In this document: one piece after another, positions 1 to 11,022 of the stretch | How positions within the stretch are numbered: the stretch's first letter is position 1 | Layout: the number at the start of each line of letters is the position of its first letter | Assembly: GCA_025084515.1 (NCBI GenBank) | Contig: JAJAGP010000239.1 | Location: 143,883-207,882, forward strand | Direction: 5' to 3' | DNA: 64,000 nt | Source of the DNA: Ancistrus triradiatus | Lineage: Eukaryota > Chordata > Actinopteri > Siluriformes > Loricariidae | Notes under the pieces: model-generated | Database searches by the model: none | Told to the model about the DNA's origin: nothing | The model's input: the letters and a program-made list of their open reading frames with translations, nothing else | Made by a program: the position numbers and the translations under genes

Positions 1-98
1 AGTCGCTCGATCAACTCCAGACGAGCCGAGGCGACTCTTAGAAGATGGTTCTGACCTTTTATCCAGTCGTGGGCGGCTCATCTATCTTACACAGCGCT

Positions 99-100
<2 letters not shown>

Positions 101-154
<54 letters not shown>
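101..154. repeat. (GT)27 microsatellite
   Basis: Uninterrupted GT run of 54 bases. The open frame across it is an artefact of the dinucleotide. Confidence 0.97.
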
Positions 155-155
<1 letters not shown>

Positions 156-640
156 AGTCAGAGTCCACCAAACAGCCTTCAGGGTCTAAACTCAAAATCA
201 GTCCTCACTGAACACACAGAATTTATTTTATTACCTTAATTAACTGTAATTATTTAAGCTAGAGAACAATTATCTTTAATTGATTTTGTTTAGATACTGA
301 AACTTTACGATGTTAAGTGTTTTCGGCTTAGGCACAGTAGATATGGGGTGTGTTAATGTTCAAGATTAATCTTAGCGATTTCCTAACAATTTTAAGAACA
401 CAAAACATTTGAGTGTTTCCCAAAATCCTTCATAGACTCCAAACTTAAGGAAAATGTACCTAGTTCATCAGAGATTTACAAACATTTTCTCATTATTGTA
501 CCATAAAAGTGGTAATTATATGTCTTTATGCAGAAATATAACATTGAATAACAGAGCAAATAAGTGATAATTGAATAATAATAAATTACATTTATTAATA
601 AATTAAAATAACAAATTAAATAATAGTGTGTATACTTGTA
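155..640. other. AT-rich unique interval
   Basis: No coding signal or repeat family recognised. It is AT-rich with scattered TAATTA-like strings. Confidence 0.5.
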
Positions 641-720
641 TTTTTTCTGTTTCTTCCTTCTTGGTGCCGTAACAAGATAATTTGCCTCTGTCGGATAATA
701 AAAGGCTATCTTATCTTATG
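641..720 (+). repeat. LINE-like 3' tail
   Basis: The segment runs through a tcggataataaaaggctatc string and ends in a short CTTAT/TATC reiteration near 705-718. Teleost L2/CR1-type LINEs commonly end in a polyadenylation-like AATAAA word followed by a short oligomer tail. No coding part is attached, so this would be a 5'-truncated copy. Family assignment is from memory of such tails. Confidence 0.35.
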
Positions 721-995
721 TTAATGAAGAAGAATAAATGCATCTCTGATGCAAACACTACATACAAACTCATTCACGCTCTTTCTTTAGGAACTTTGCA
801 TTGCAATGCCAAAATGTTAGCATGTCAACATGCTCCTGGCTAAAGCTGGCTCTGTTTTTTAGAGACTATATTTCCTGCCGCAGAGAACAGACGCTCCGAC
901 AGTGTTGCATGTTACACATTGTTTAGTTGTGTGAAGGACTTAAGCCGAACCTTCTTCTCTGCGTCGGTCAGCTTTCATTTGTAGAATTTATTTCA

Positions 996-1003
996 TTCTT
1001 AAT
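996..1003. repeat. Left target-site duplication TTCTTAAT
   Basis: Eight bases identical to 2159-2166, directly flanking the hAT-like element. Eight bases is the usual hAT duplication length. Confidence 0.55.
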
Positions 1004-1084
1004 TAGGGTTGCCAACTTCTTCAACCCCCAATAAGGGACACTTTCCTCCAGGTGTGTTCGCATGTGCGTGCTTACCTCCAGCAG

Positions 1085-1087
<3 letters not shown>

Positions 1088-1130
<43 letters not shown>

Positions 1131-1162
1131 TTTTTTTTTTTTTTTTATATATATATATAATA
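1088..1162. repeat. (TA)n-T16-(AT)n compound low-complexity tract
   Basis: Alternating TA, then a run of about 16 T, then alternating AT again. It lies inside the hAT-like element. Confidence 0.95.
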
Positions 1163-1199
1163 TTTATTAATAATAATTTTCAGTAAATGAATTGTGAAA

Positions 1200-1450
1200 G
1201 CTTTCAGAAATCTGAAAATGCCTAAAAGTCATAAATATTATATAAATAAATGCTTTTTATACTAAATTTTATCTGTGAACGCTTTCATAAATCAGATTAT
1301 GCCTAAAAGTAATAAATAATATCATTACAACAATTTCTTAGACAAAGTTATATGTATGAAAGCTTTCACAAATCAGAAAATGCCTACACATAATACACAG
1401 TATATAAATAACTGCCTATTAGACACAATGATATCTGTGATATCTTTCAG
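1200..1450. repeat. 81-bp tandem repeat inside the hAT-like element
   Basis: The word gctttca followed by aaatcag and atgcct recurs at 1200, 1281 and 1362, with a degraded fourth start (tctttcag) at 1443. Spacing is 81 bases each time. Subterminal tandem repeats are common in non-autonomous DNA transposons. Confidence 0.75.
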
Positions 1451-1956
1451 AACTGATGGAGGATAACTGTAACCTGTGCTGATTCTCTATATGATCAGTT
1501 TTTGAAGTTATACGGCCTGCTTGGATGGTCTATGGGGAGTTAAATTAAAGGCTTAATTATTTCGCGTGTTATCATTTTCCGTCCTCGCACTTTATAGGAG
1601 CCACGTACAGATAGAACTAAGACTGTGAAAAGTTTCACAAATCAGCCTGGTCACTTTACTGCAGGTGTCAGTCATCTAATGGTCACCTTTAGAAGTTATA
1701 AAGCCCTAAAATGTAATACCGAATGAGTTCACTTTAGATGATGACGACATCTGAATTCACAAATCAGGACGAGCCAAATGTAGCATTAATCACAGTTTAA
1801 AGTGACTTTATCATGGAATGCAAGACGAAAAAGCTCCGAATCGCTCACCGCAAGCCAACTTTACTGCGGTACCCGCTCTTTTTTATAATTGCAAAGTCTT
1901 TTTTCTTTACAGGTTCACTGCTCATTCTGACAGCATAAGGCTCCGCTCACAGCACT

Positions 1957-1998
<42 letters not shown>
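1957..1998. repeat. (CA)21 microsatellite
   Basis: Uninterrupted CA run inside the hAT-like element. Confidence 0.97.
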
Positions 1999-2001
<3 letters not shown>

Positions 2002-2158
2002 CTGTCACTAACGTAGCTACTACACCCGGGAGTTTGTATCAGTTTTGTTATTGGCCAATGAGGCTGTGATTGGAATCCGGGACTGGAGCTGAAGGGACAA
2101 GTCAAAATTGCCCATAAATCGTGATGTCCCGGACAATACGGGACGATTGGCAACCTTC

Positions 2159-2166
2159 TTCTTAAT
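2159..2166. repeat. Right target-site duplication TTCTTAAT
   Basis: Exact partner of 996-1003. Confidence 0.55.
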
Positions 2167-2377
2167 GCTACCTCCGCGCCGGCTCCGCCTCGCTCCGTTC
2201 AATCGCTCGCATTTTTTTTTTTCCCGCGTTGACGAAGTGCCGCAAGTAACGTAAGCGGATATGACAAGGGGAGGGACACATAAATCATGTGACACAACGA
2301 ATCGATATTGAAATTCGTTGTCGACACTTTTAGTAATTGATAATTATCGATTTTATCGATTCATTGTTGCAGCCCTA
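2167..2377. mobile_element. Right end of a second hAT-type element
   Basis: The segment ends in gttgcagccctag, preceded by reiterated ATCGAT/AATTATCGAT words around 2300-2365. Read outward-in this is the TAGGGCTGCAAC plus ATCGAT terminus widespread in fish hAT elements. I do not see the matching left end in the first kilobase, so the copy is partial or its left end was lost. The 1155-bp element abuts or sits inside it. Confidence 0.5.
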
Positions 2378-2385
2378 GTGTGTGT

Positions 2386-2424
<39 letters not shown>

Positions 2425-2430
2425 TGTGGG
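2378..2430. repeat. Imperfect (TG)n microsatellite
   Basis: TG run with single-base interruptions, starting at the hAT terminus. Confidence 0.95.
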
Positions 2431-2849
2431 GTTACATCTTCGATAACAGTTACAATTTGAATTTTGCCTGTTGAGATTGAATCTAAACATCACCTCAGTG
2501 CATTTCTATGGGAGATTTTTCATTTTTAAACTTAAATGTTATTCAAAAGTGAATAATTTATTAAAAAACAGCTTCAAATGGCACCGAATGTAGGATTTTT
2601 GTTCATTTATGTACAACTTTTGTACATTTTTGAACTATACTGTATTAGCGTCCTCAACATTACCGTCATTTTCGTATATTGTACAGTAGTTCACTTTATA
2701 CTGTATACTCTAAAATTCACTGTATACTTTAAATTCACTTTTAATTCATTTTATAATTTATCTTACAACTGTGACTTATAATCCATACTAGCTTTGCAGT
2801 GTTAACTGAAATAGCACCTTCGTTTGTATCACGTGTACCATATGTATGT

Positions 2850-2964
2850 ATGATGTAAATCTTTGTAGTGTGCACTATTACTTACTCTTTGACTTTGATT
2901 TATGTAACTTGCAACTGAGGCCTCAATTTCCTCCGGGATTAATAAAGTATCTATCTATCTATTA
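2850..2964 (+). repeat. LINE 3' end with (TATC)n tail
   Basis: The stretch gaggcctcaatttcctccg is followed by gggattaataaagtatctatctatcta. This closely resembles the common fish L2/Maui-type LINE 3' terminus (CTCGGGATTAATAAAGTATCTATC). The AT-rich DNA upstream from about 2580 may be the same element's 3' untranslated region, but I see no reverse transcriptase coding part. Confidence 0.5.
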
Positions 2965-3616
2965 CAGGCACATCCTGCGATATCTGTTTATTATCTTGCT
3001 TATTTCGTAACCATGGAAACAAAGACTGGCGAGAGTAGATCATGGAGTAGGTTTATTAAAAAGAATTCAATGTTCACATTATTTATTTTTATTAAAAGAA
3101 GAAAGCTTAAGTAAATCCTGACATCTTTTTGTCCTGAAAAACTGAAATTTGTCATCACCGCAAAACACACCATTTCCGACACGACTTATTATTTTCTTGG
3201 CAAATAAATATAAAACATTTAAACCCTATAGGCTATAGCCTCAACTGTAGCCTGTCTTTAATTTAAAGAATGTCAAAATTATCTTGAATAATTCAAACAA
3301 AATTATTACAATTTTTTCTTTGAAAAGTTAAGATGGTAAAACGTGGTCCTGACTGCAGACCCGCTCTTATGTGTAATACTTACTGTTGGTTTTCTTGAAG
3401 CAAAATGAACACCCTCTATCACTTTAGAGGTAGAACTGCACGGAACTTAGTGAGCTACGAATGGGTCAGAACATTTTTAAACTTACGCACGAGTTTAAGT
3501 GCTGTGTTAGTTACGAAGTGTTTTGGGAAGCGCTCGTGAGTTTAAGGACATTCTTAAGCATGAGATTACGAAGGACTCTCAGCTTTATGAACTTTTATAT
3601 TTGTTTTGTTTATTTT
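2965..3616. other. Unique interval
   Basis: No gene or repeat family recognised; AT-rich single-copy-looking sequence. Confidence 0.4.
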
Positions 3617-3678
3617 TGTGTCCCAAACTTTTGGTCACATGTAAGTTTGCGTCCCAATACTTTTGGCCACATGCGGTT
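3617..3678. repeat. Two detached units of the 32-bp minisatellite
   Basis: About two copies of the ACTTTTGGYCACATG / TTTGCGTCCCAAT unit occur here, about 630 bases before the main array. The array was either larger and invaded, or these are an independent seed. Confidence 0.8.
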
Positions 3679-4307
3679 TTGAAACCGCCGATGCTGAGCG
3701 ATATCTATGTGTAATTCCTTTATTCTTGTGCGATAAAGATGCTCAGAGCCCCGAATCCGCACGTCTCTTGGCGAGCTATCAAAGAAAATATCGATTGTTT
3801 TGATAGCCGGAAACAGCCGTTAGACATCATCGAGTATGGAAATCCCACTTCAGCTCGGCGACGGAGCTTTTAAATTGCTTTTTAAGCGCCGTTAGCCTGT
3901 TTAGCATCTCTCTCTGCTCCCCCAGGCTCTCTGAAGTCCCGAGTCGTTATGTTTATGAGCATTATACGTTTATGAGGTCGCCTCTGCCAAGGTGCCGCTG
4001 ATTCATCGGTTTGATCCACAGCCAGCAGATCATCAGATGCTCTCGGGCGCGAGTTTAGCATTCACTCCGTGTTTCTGAGGCCGAGCGAAGCGGATAATCG
4101 GCCATAATCTGATGCTGACGCCGTGTTTATAAAACGACTTTTTATTAACTGAAGTGACCAAACAAACCAAGGACTCACAGCTATGAATGCACATCATCAC
4201 AGATACTAATGTCGTTAATAAACTACATTTTTACAAAGATGATGGAAAACAAAGAAGGCTGAGAGTCATTTCTTAACCTTTTTTATTCAGTAAGGTTAAG
4301 GTTAGGG
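3679..4307. other. Unique interval between minisatellite blocks
   Basis: Moderate-GC sequence with no recognised gene. It separates two detached minisatellite units from the main array. Confidence 0.4.
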
Positions 4308-5420
4308 TTACTTTTGGCCACGTTTGGGTTTGCGTCCCAAAACTTTTGGCTCAGTGTGAGTTTGTGTCCTAATACTTTTGACCATGTTCGCGTTTGCATT
4401 CAAATACTTTTGGCCACATACAAGTTAGTGTCCTAATAATTTTGGTCACATACAGGTTAGTGTCCCGATACCTTTGGCCACGTGTGATTTTGTGTCCTTA
4501 TACTTTTGGCCACGTTTTGGTTTGCGTCCCAATACTTTTGGCCACTTGTGGGTTTTTTGTCCTTAAACTTTTGGCCATGTTTGGGTTTCCGTCCCAATAC
4601 TTTTGGCCACGTGTGGGTTTGTGACCCAATACTTTTGGCCACATTTGGGTTTTTTGTCCCAATACTTTTGGCCACTTGTGGGTTTTTCGTCCTTAAACAT
4701 TTGGATATATTTGGGTTTGCGTCCTAATACGTTTGACCGTGTTCGCGTTTGCATTCTAATAATTTTGCCCACATGTGAGTTAACGTCCAAATAATTTTGG
4801 CCACATATGGGTTCGTGTCCCTATACCTTTGGCCACGTGTGGTTTTGTGTCCTAATACTTTTGGCCACGTTCCGGTTTGTGTTCTAATACTTTTGGCCAC
4901 TTGTGGGTTTTTTTGTCCTTAAACTTTTGTCCATGTTTGGGTTTGCGTCCCAATACTTATGGCCACATGTGGGTTTGTGTTGCAGTACTTTTGGCCTCGT
5001 TTGGGTTTGCGTCCCAATACTTATGGCCACATGTGGGTTTGTGTCCCAGTACTTTTTGCCACGTTTGGGTTTTTTGTCCCAATATTTGTGCCCATTTGTG
5101 GGTTTTTTGTCCTTAAACTTTTGGCCACGTTTGGGTTTTTTGTCCCAATAATTTTGGCCATTTGTGATTTTTTTATCCTTATACTTTTGGCCATGTTTGG
5201 GTTTGCGTCCTTATACTTTTGACCACTTGTGGGTTTTTTGTCCCAATACTTTTGGCCCAATTCGAGTTTGCGTCCTAATACTTTCAGCCACTTGTAGTTT
5301 TTTTTGTCCTTATACTTTTGGCCACGTATGGGTTTTGTGTCCCAATACTTTTGGCCACAAGTGGGTTTCTTGCCCTAATACTTTTGCCACATATGGGTTT
5401 GTGTCCCAATACTTATGGCA
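4308..5420. repeat. 32/33-bp minisatellite with 355-bp higher-order period
   Basis: About 34 tandem units. Each carries ACTTTTGGCCAC, then a GTTTGGGTTT-like block, then either GCGTCCCAAT (32-bp form) or TTTTGTCCTTAA (33-bp form). Variant units recur in order: the accatgttcgcgtttgcatt variant at 4381 returns as accgtgttcgcgtttgcatt at 4736, and ccacttgtgggtttttt at 4542 returns at 4897. Both spacings are 355 bases, so blocks of about 11 units were duplicated. The many overlapping open frames on both strands are produced by the 33-bp period and are not genes. Confidence 0.93.
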
Positions 5421-5478
5421 TTGTTCAGATTTTCAAGCCAGTAGTTAGTGTGTTTGGTGTGTGGAGTGTGTACTTTGA

Positions 5479-5479
<1 letters not shown>

Positions 5480-5511
<32 letters not shown>
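5480..5511. repeat. (GT)16 microsatellite
   Basis: Uninterrupted GT run. Confidence 0.96.
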
Positions 5512-5512
<1 letters not shown>

Positions 5513-6900
5513 ATGTAGCAGAAGAAGTCTGACACACCCTGAGTGCTCTGTGGTAACTTTTGACACTTACATCTATCACAAATGCTGAACGGGATGGGCT
5601 GTAAGACACACACAGCACACAGAGCGATTACCTACGTATCGCTGTTGGAGCCCCGTCTGTACGTTGCAGGGTCCGAGCCGGGATTCATCACTGAAGCAGG
5701 GCGGCTTTAATCGTATAATTTTATAGCGTGATACTTTCGATCGTCGTGACTTTATTTCATTTGAGATGAGTCCTGAGCTTCCAGACTTTCGCTCGCCGTC
5801 CTGACGCTCGGCACAAATTATTACCAGAGTGGAAAACGCATTTATACCTAATAAACTCATTAAACATGACAGAAATATGAGCTAATCCACGTTAGGCATG
5901 TTTAAAGAGCGCGGCCGGTCCCTGCAGGAACCGGAGAACAGTCCTGTAAAAATGTTACGAGGCTTTCAGTGGAGAACGAAAGCAAGAAAAAAGAGAGAAA
6001 AAGCATGATGTCATGTGAGAGTGTTCTTCATTTATTCTACTTAATAAAAAAAGTTTCTAGGATAAAAATCTGTTCAAACCCATCCTGGGTCTCATTTTTT
6101 TTATTCCTGGTTATAGTTTTTGTTTCTTGGCTGCTAGTAACTACGTCCTAGTTTCAGATTTGTTCTTAGTCCCGGAACTATTTCTTAATTCGTTCTCTGT
6201 TACTGTCTACTGAAACTGTTTTTATGGAAGGCCAACATGGCCAAAACCTGTACAAAAACAGCTCATTTCAGATCAGCCTCTACAGGAAGGTGTAACCTGT
6301 TATTAAATACTAGGGTTCAGATACTTGTACCTTTCCCCCACTTCAGATCTCCCAAAAAAGGATCCTGTTTCAGAACCGGCTCTAAACAGGAGGCTCTGCG
6401 ACCCGGAAGCTCTTAGAACCACAAACGTGTTCGGTGTTTCTCAGAGGGCTCAGAGCAGCGCTGATCAGACCATAAGAGCGTCTACAGAGATCTGCGACAA
6501 AGATAATATTTGTAATATGAGAACGTCTCACACTTAACATCCTCCGGAAATGTTATGACTGCCACGTCAAAGGGGGATCGGGACCCCGACAGCAGGTCAA
6601 GCAAATGCAAACGCGAAAATGTGCTGGTCAGGGACAGTTTTGTGTTCGGTTTTTTTTGTTTGTTTGTTTAAAATGATGTAATAAATCCACATGGTAAGAT
6701 TTAAGTGTAAATCCACCAAATAATGTCATCAAAAATGTATTTTAAAATGTAAGAAGTTAACATGCCAGTTGTGTGTTTTCAATTATTATTATTATTATCA
6801 TTATTATTATTTTATCAGGGGTGCACAGATTGCACAAAACTGTAAAATGTACAAATACCAGAAACCATTAACAAAAATAAAAAAGATCAGCTGAGTTGCA
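5512..6900. other. Unique interval
   Basis: No transposon or gene recognised. The short open frames have no recognisable domain and no exon context. Confidence 0.4.
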
Positions 6901-7400
6901 AAGTTCAATTCGTTTTTTTTTTCAAGTAAAAACATTTTCAATGCGTTCTGATAACATTCCAGCATCAAATATGTGCAGGCAAAGACTTAAAAATACTTTA
7001 TTTATATTTACTAATGTAAAGACATTTTTATTTTGTCATTGACTGTAAAATTGATTTGTCGAACAACTGATTTACCTAAATTAGATTTATCAATAAACAA
7101 AGTTGGAATAGTGCTTCTTTTTAGTGTAAAAATATGTTCAGTGTATTCTGGTAAAATTCCAGCGTCAATTATGCGCAGGTAAATAATTTAAAATAATGTA
7201 TTTATATTTATTTACATGAAGACATTTTTATTTTTCCAATTACCCTAAAATTTGTAGTATATAAAATCTGATTACCTAAATAATCAATAAACAAAGGTGA
7301 CATGGTGGGACAGTGCTTATTTTTATTGTACATTTTCAATACATGCTGATAACATTCATGCATCAAATATGTGCAGGTATGTAATTAAAAATAATTAATG
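6900..7400. repeat. ~200-bp tandem repeat, about 2.3 copies
   Basis: A block beginning cattttcaat and ending in tgtgcagg recurs with starts near 6933, 7132 and 7331. The GCAGG word lies at about 6975, 7175 and 7373, giving spacings of 200 and 198. Copies differ by point changes and small indels. Sequence is AT-rich and non-coding. Confidence 0.8.
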
Positions 7401-7585
7401 CTTCTTCGTGCCATTATAAAAAAAATATTTATTGCTTAATAACTAAGTATAACGTCTAACAGGAGAAACTAGCGTTAGCATTAGTTAAGTAGCGTTAGCA
7501 TTAGCAACCTTGTCACAAATGACTAGCAGTAAAGCTATAATACATTAATAAGTAAATTAAGAGTCAGGATAAGGTTTTACACAGG

Positions 7586-7588
<3 letters not shown>

Positions 7589-7652
<64 letters not shown>
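7589..7652. repeat. (CA)32 microsatellite
   Basis: Uninterrupted AC/CA run. Confidence 0.97.
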
Positions 7653-7654
<2 letters not shown>

Positions 7655-7755
7655 CATATGCTTTTTTATATGCTTGAGTAAAACATATAAACTATGTTTG
7701 TCTACTTAAGCTATCTTTAGTTAGGTAACCGACTCATTCTGTTCAGGTGTAATTA

Positions 7756-8262
7756 CAACCCCAATTAGAAAATGTTGGGACAGTATGGAAAATGCAAAAA
7801 AAAAAAAAAAAAAAAAGTTTCTTACTGTACTTACGTTTCTTACTTCGACTTTCATTTCATTGCAGACAGTATGAACCCAAGATATGCCATGTTGATTTTG
7901 TTAATAAACATTCATTCCTGCATTTCAGGCCTGCAACACATTCCAAAAATATTGGGACAGGGACAATGTAGGGCTATTAATGAGATTAATGGGGGAAAAA
8001 AAACCTAATCATGATTTGGTAAAATACAAAGCAGCATCCAGTCTCTGAGGAGTAAAGATGATCAGAGGATCTCCAGCTTATCACCAAATGTTTAAAACAA
8101 TGTTCCTCAAAGAAAGACTGGAAGGGATTTATATATTTCTCCCTCTACAGAGCATAATATCATTAAAGCATTCAGAGGGAATCTGGAGGAATTTCCTAAA
8201 AAGCCTAAACTGAAGAGGGGTGATCTCTGCTCCCTCAGACGGCACTGCATCATCAATAACTA
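7756..8262 (+). mobile_element. Truncated Tc1/mariner-type element (CAACCCC family), copy 1
   Basis: The copy starts CAACCCCAATT immediately after a TA dinucleotide (7754-7755), the invariant Tc1/mariner target. It proceeds through gttgggacagtatggaaaatg, a poly-A expansion (7796-7816), cattgcagacagtatgaacc and caggcctgcaacacattcc. After that comes the start of the transposase helix-turn-helix region (atgttcctcaaagaaagact to ccctcagacggcactgcat). Everything beyond about 8262, including the DDE catalytic region and right terminus, is missing. A reverse-oriented relative lies at 25985-26494, and a third terminus lies at 36080-36208. Confidence 0.75.
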
Positions 8263-9456
8263 ATTCACTTTTGGTCTCCTTATCTTTGAATGTTTATAAC
8301 ATCCCAACATCGGCTGCAGCTCAGGCAGGAAGCTGAATCCGTTAAGTCACCTGGTGAGAGTGAGGAGATTTAATAATTCATCTGAAGATCGCCAGGAGGA
8401 GGTGAGAACATCGGGCCGAAGCTGGCCGGAGGCGTCGTCTCCTGAATCTGTTGTCGGTGGCGTTGCTGGGATGTAAATATTGGACATGGTGATGGTATTT
8501 ATTTGGGCACTGAAGGGTTAAGAGAGTCCCCGATCACCTAATGGCACTCTTAAACAATGCATGCCATCCTTGCCCGTATGAATAAATAAATTGTCTGAAT
8601 ATTTCACCATGTCACACTTGTTTCAGAGTGCAGCTTTGTTTTTGTAGTTCCGCTTCGGGACGGAATCTGAGCCCGGCGAGTCCTGTAGGCTTTTCCGGAT
8701 TCAGAGTTTGAATAAAACATCATGAAGTCGTGCCAGCTGCTCAAGAGCATGGCGGGTTGGACTGAAGGAAAGATGAAAACAATTAATGATTAGAAAAATG
8801 ACCGTCATATAAAAGGCCCTGCAGCGAGGCCAGCTCAGCGCGTCCAGTAACTCTGCTGTTCCCATACGATAATAATAATAATAATAATACAATAAAAATA
8901 GCAACTGAAATTAGGCGGTTACTGCAGCTGCGCTCAGGATCGGTCCTGCAGAGGGCGAGCTCTTAATAACCTGAGCTCTGAAGCAGGTTTGTGTTACACA
9001 AACGGTTTAAGAGCATTTCAGGCTGCACTTATCAGCTAAGTTGGATGTTTTTGTGCATCACTGCAGGAAATGGTGAACATTAAAACTTATCAGCACCAGT
9101 TACTGAGCTTATCCGGCTCCGTTTACACCGGCCTCGACCGCACATGGAACAAAGGCACTCACTTCTAGGAGCTCTGATTGGACAGATATTCCCATCGTTT
9201 AAGAGCTAGAGAGGAAGGACGCCGAGTCCTCCAAAGTAAAATAGCGTAACGCTTTAACAGAGCCAGAGTTCATCTAATAAAACAGCTTACAGAACCTCCT
9301 GCTCCATTTATTAGACATTTAACTTACAATCATTAAAATGGTCCAAATACAGGCTGCAAAAGTCTGTGCACCCCGATCATAAGATGGAAAGAAGTGACAC
9401 GACGTCTGCAGCAGCAAACCTAATAAATATAAAAACTACCTAAATATGTCACAAGG
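8263..9456. other. Mostly unique interval
   Basis: No gene seen. A gcaaaagtctgtgcacccc string near 9357 resembles a degraded Tc1-type terminus but is too short to assign. Confidence 0.4.
8869..8889. repeat. (AAT)7 microsatellite
   Basis: Trinucleotide ATA/AAT run. Confidence 0.93.
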
Positions 9457-9459
9457 GAA

Positions 9460-9499
<40 letters not shown>
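9457..9499. repeat. (AAAG)n microsatellite
   Basis: Tetranucleotide run, followed by about 200 bases of degenerate A-rich sequence with a short TATA run near 9550. Confidence 0.95.
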
Positions 9500-9723
9500 C
9501 AAAAAATAATATAAGTAAAATATATTTAAAAGTAAAATATATAAATAAATTATATATATATATATATTTCAATAATAAATATATATAAAAGTTATATAAA
9601 ATTTAAAAAATATTAAAAGTTAGAAAAAGGAAAAAGGAGGAAATAAGTAAAGCAAACAGTATATTTTGATAAAATTAAAATGGATTAAAAATTGATTAAA
9701 AAATATACATATACATATACATA

Positions 9724-10810
9724 CAGTGGGGCAAGAAAAATATTTAGTCGGCCACTAATTGTGAGATCTGGGGCCCCGCACAAGATCTCATCCCGTGGGG
9801 TCAAAATGATCATGAGAACGGTGAGCAAAAATCCCAGAACTACACGGAGGGACCTGATGAATGACCTGCAGAGAGCTGGGACCAAAGTAACAAAGGCTAC
9901 CATCAGTAACACACTACGCCGAGAGGGACTCAGATCCTGCCAGTGGCCCAGGCGTGCCCCCCTGCTTAAGGCCAGTAAGCTACATGTGTCAGGCCCGTCT
10001 GAAGTTTGCACCCCAGAGCAGAGAGCATATGGATGATCCAGAAGAGGATTGGGGAGAATATCATGTGGTCAAGATGAAACCAAAATAGAAGCTTTTTGGT
10101 AAAAACTCAACTCGTTGTGTTGGAGGAAGAAGAATGCTGAAAGCTGCATCCCCCAAGAACACCATACCTACTGTGAAGCATGGTGGTGGAAACATCATGC
10201 TTTTTTGGGGCTGTTTTTTCTGCAGAGGGGAAAAGGGACGAGTGATCCGTGTTAAGGGAAGAATGAACGGGGCCATGTATCGTGAGATTTTAAAGCCAAA
10301 ACCTCCTCCTCCATCAGTGATAGCATTGAAGATAGAACGTGGGGGGTCTTCCCAGCATGACAATGATCCCAAACACACCGCTCTGGCAACGAAGAAGTGG
10401 CTCCGTAAAAAGCATTTCAAGTTCCTGGAGAGGCCTAGCCAGTCTCCAGACCTCAACCCCATAGAACATTTGTGGAGGGAGTTGAAAGTCTGTGTTTCCC
10501 CAACACATCACTGCTCTAGAGGAGATCTGCATGGAGGAATGGGCCAAAATACCAGCTACAGTGTGTGCCAACCTGGTGAAGACTTACAGGAAACGTTTGA
10601 CCTCTGTCATTGCCAACAAAGGTTATGTTACAAAGTATTGAGTTGAACTTTTGTTATTGACCAAATACTTATTTTCCACCATAATTTACAATTAAATTTT
10701 TAAAAAATCCTACAATGTGATTTCCTGGATTTTTTTTTCTCATTTTGTCTCTCATAGTTGAAGTTTAGCTATGATGAGAATTACAGACCTCTCTCATTTT
10801 TGCCCCACTG
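9724..10810 (+). mobile_element. Tc1 element copy A, internally deleted
   Basis: The copy starts CAGTGGGGCAAG, flanked by TA, and ends TGCCCCACTG. Both ends match the CAGTGGGGCAAAAAAGTATTTAG Tc1 family also present at 22679, 32153 and 40170. The left inverted repeat is cut to about 37 bases. It jumps from actaattgtg straight to gatctggggcc in the transposase helix-turn-helix region, deleting the rest of the terminal repeat, the leader and roughly the first 50 codons. The 3' inverted repeat (10665-10810) is retained. Confidence 0.9.
9763..10646 (+). pseudogene. Tc1 transposase remnant, copy A
   Basis: This remnant encoded a cut-and-paste DDE transposase. The second helix-turn-helix is readable (NPRTTRRDLMNDLQRAG). 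The catalytic core follows in several frames: near 10063 an extra base after ATGTGGTCA destroys the first catalytic aspartate region, giving a premature stop. QHDNDPKHTA near 10355 keeps the second aspartate, and SPDLNPIEHLW near 10445 keeps the glutamate (DD34E arrangement). Insertions in homopolymers (for example 10200-10206 T run) shift the frame repeatedly. The N-terminal helix-turn-helix is deleted. It cannot make an active enzyme. Confidence 0.85.
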
Positions 10811-10873
10811 TGTGTATATATATATCATTGATATCGCGCCTTATAACCCGGTGCACTTTATAGCCTTTATATT

Positions 10874-10894
10874 TACTTTACTTTACTTTACTTT

Positions 10895-10970
<76 letters not shown>
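10874..10970. repeat. (CTTTA)5 followed by (TA)n microsatellite
   Basis: Five CTTTA pentamers, then about 65 bases of TA and a short CA end. It separates Tc1 copy A from a detached Tc1 end. Confidence 0.95.
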
Positions 10971-10972
<2 letters not shown>

Positions 10973-11022
10973 GTGGGGCAAAAAAGTGAGAGATCTGTAA
11001 TTTTCATCATGAAAATGAAATA
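10971..11022. mobile_element. Detached Tc1 terminal fragment
   Basis: CAGTGGGGCAAAAAAGT is followed by gagagatctgtaattttcat, both parts of the Tc1 inverted repeat but joined with an internal gap. The rest of the element is absent. Confidence 0.75.

Larger units (their letters stand above)
1004..2158. mobile_element. Non-autonomous hAT-like element, 1155 bp
   Basis: The left end reads tagggttgccaac; the reverse complement of the right end reads gaaggttgccaat. They match at 10 of 13 positions, and both are followed inward by related CCCGTATT/CCCAATAA and GGGACA words. Perfect 8-bp direct repeats (TTCTTAAT at 996-1003 and 2159-2166) flank the unit, as expected of hAT transposition. There is no transposase, so it would depend on an enzyme made elsewhere. 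The interior holds a TA/poly-T tract, an 81-bp tandem repeat and a CA microsatellite. A different superfamily with fortuitous flanks is possible because the terminal bases are imperfect. Confidence 0.6.

Noticed and set aside
4308..5420. Overlapping open frames of 60-94 residues rich in FGHVWVC / FWPRLGF-like peptides on both strands
   Set aside because: They arise because the repeat unit is 32-33 bases and lacks stops. Frames drift between units and no start or splice context supports translation.
4308..5420. Regular repeats suggestive of a CRISPR array
   Set aside because: No unique spacers: units are contiguous variants of one another and the genome is vertebrate.
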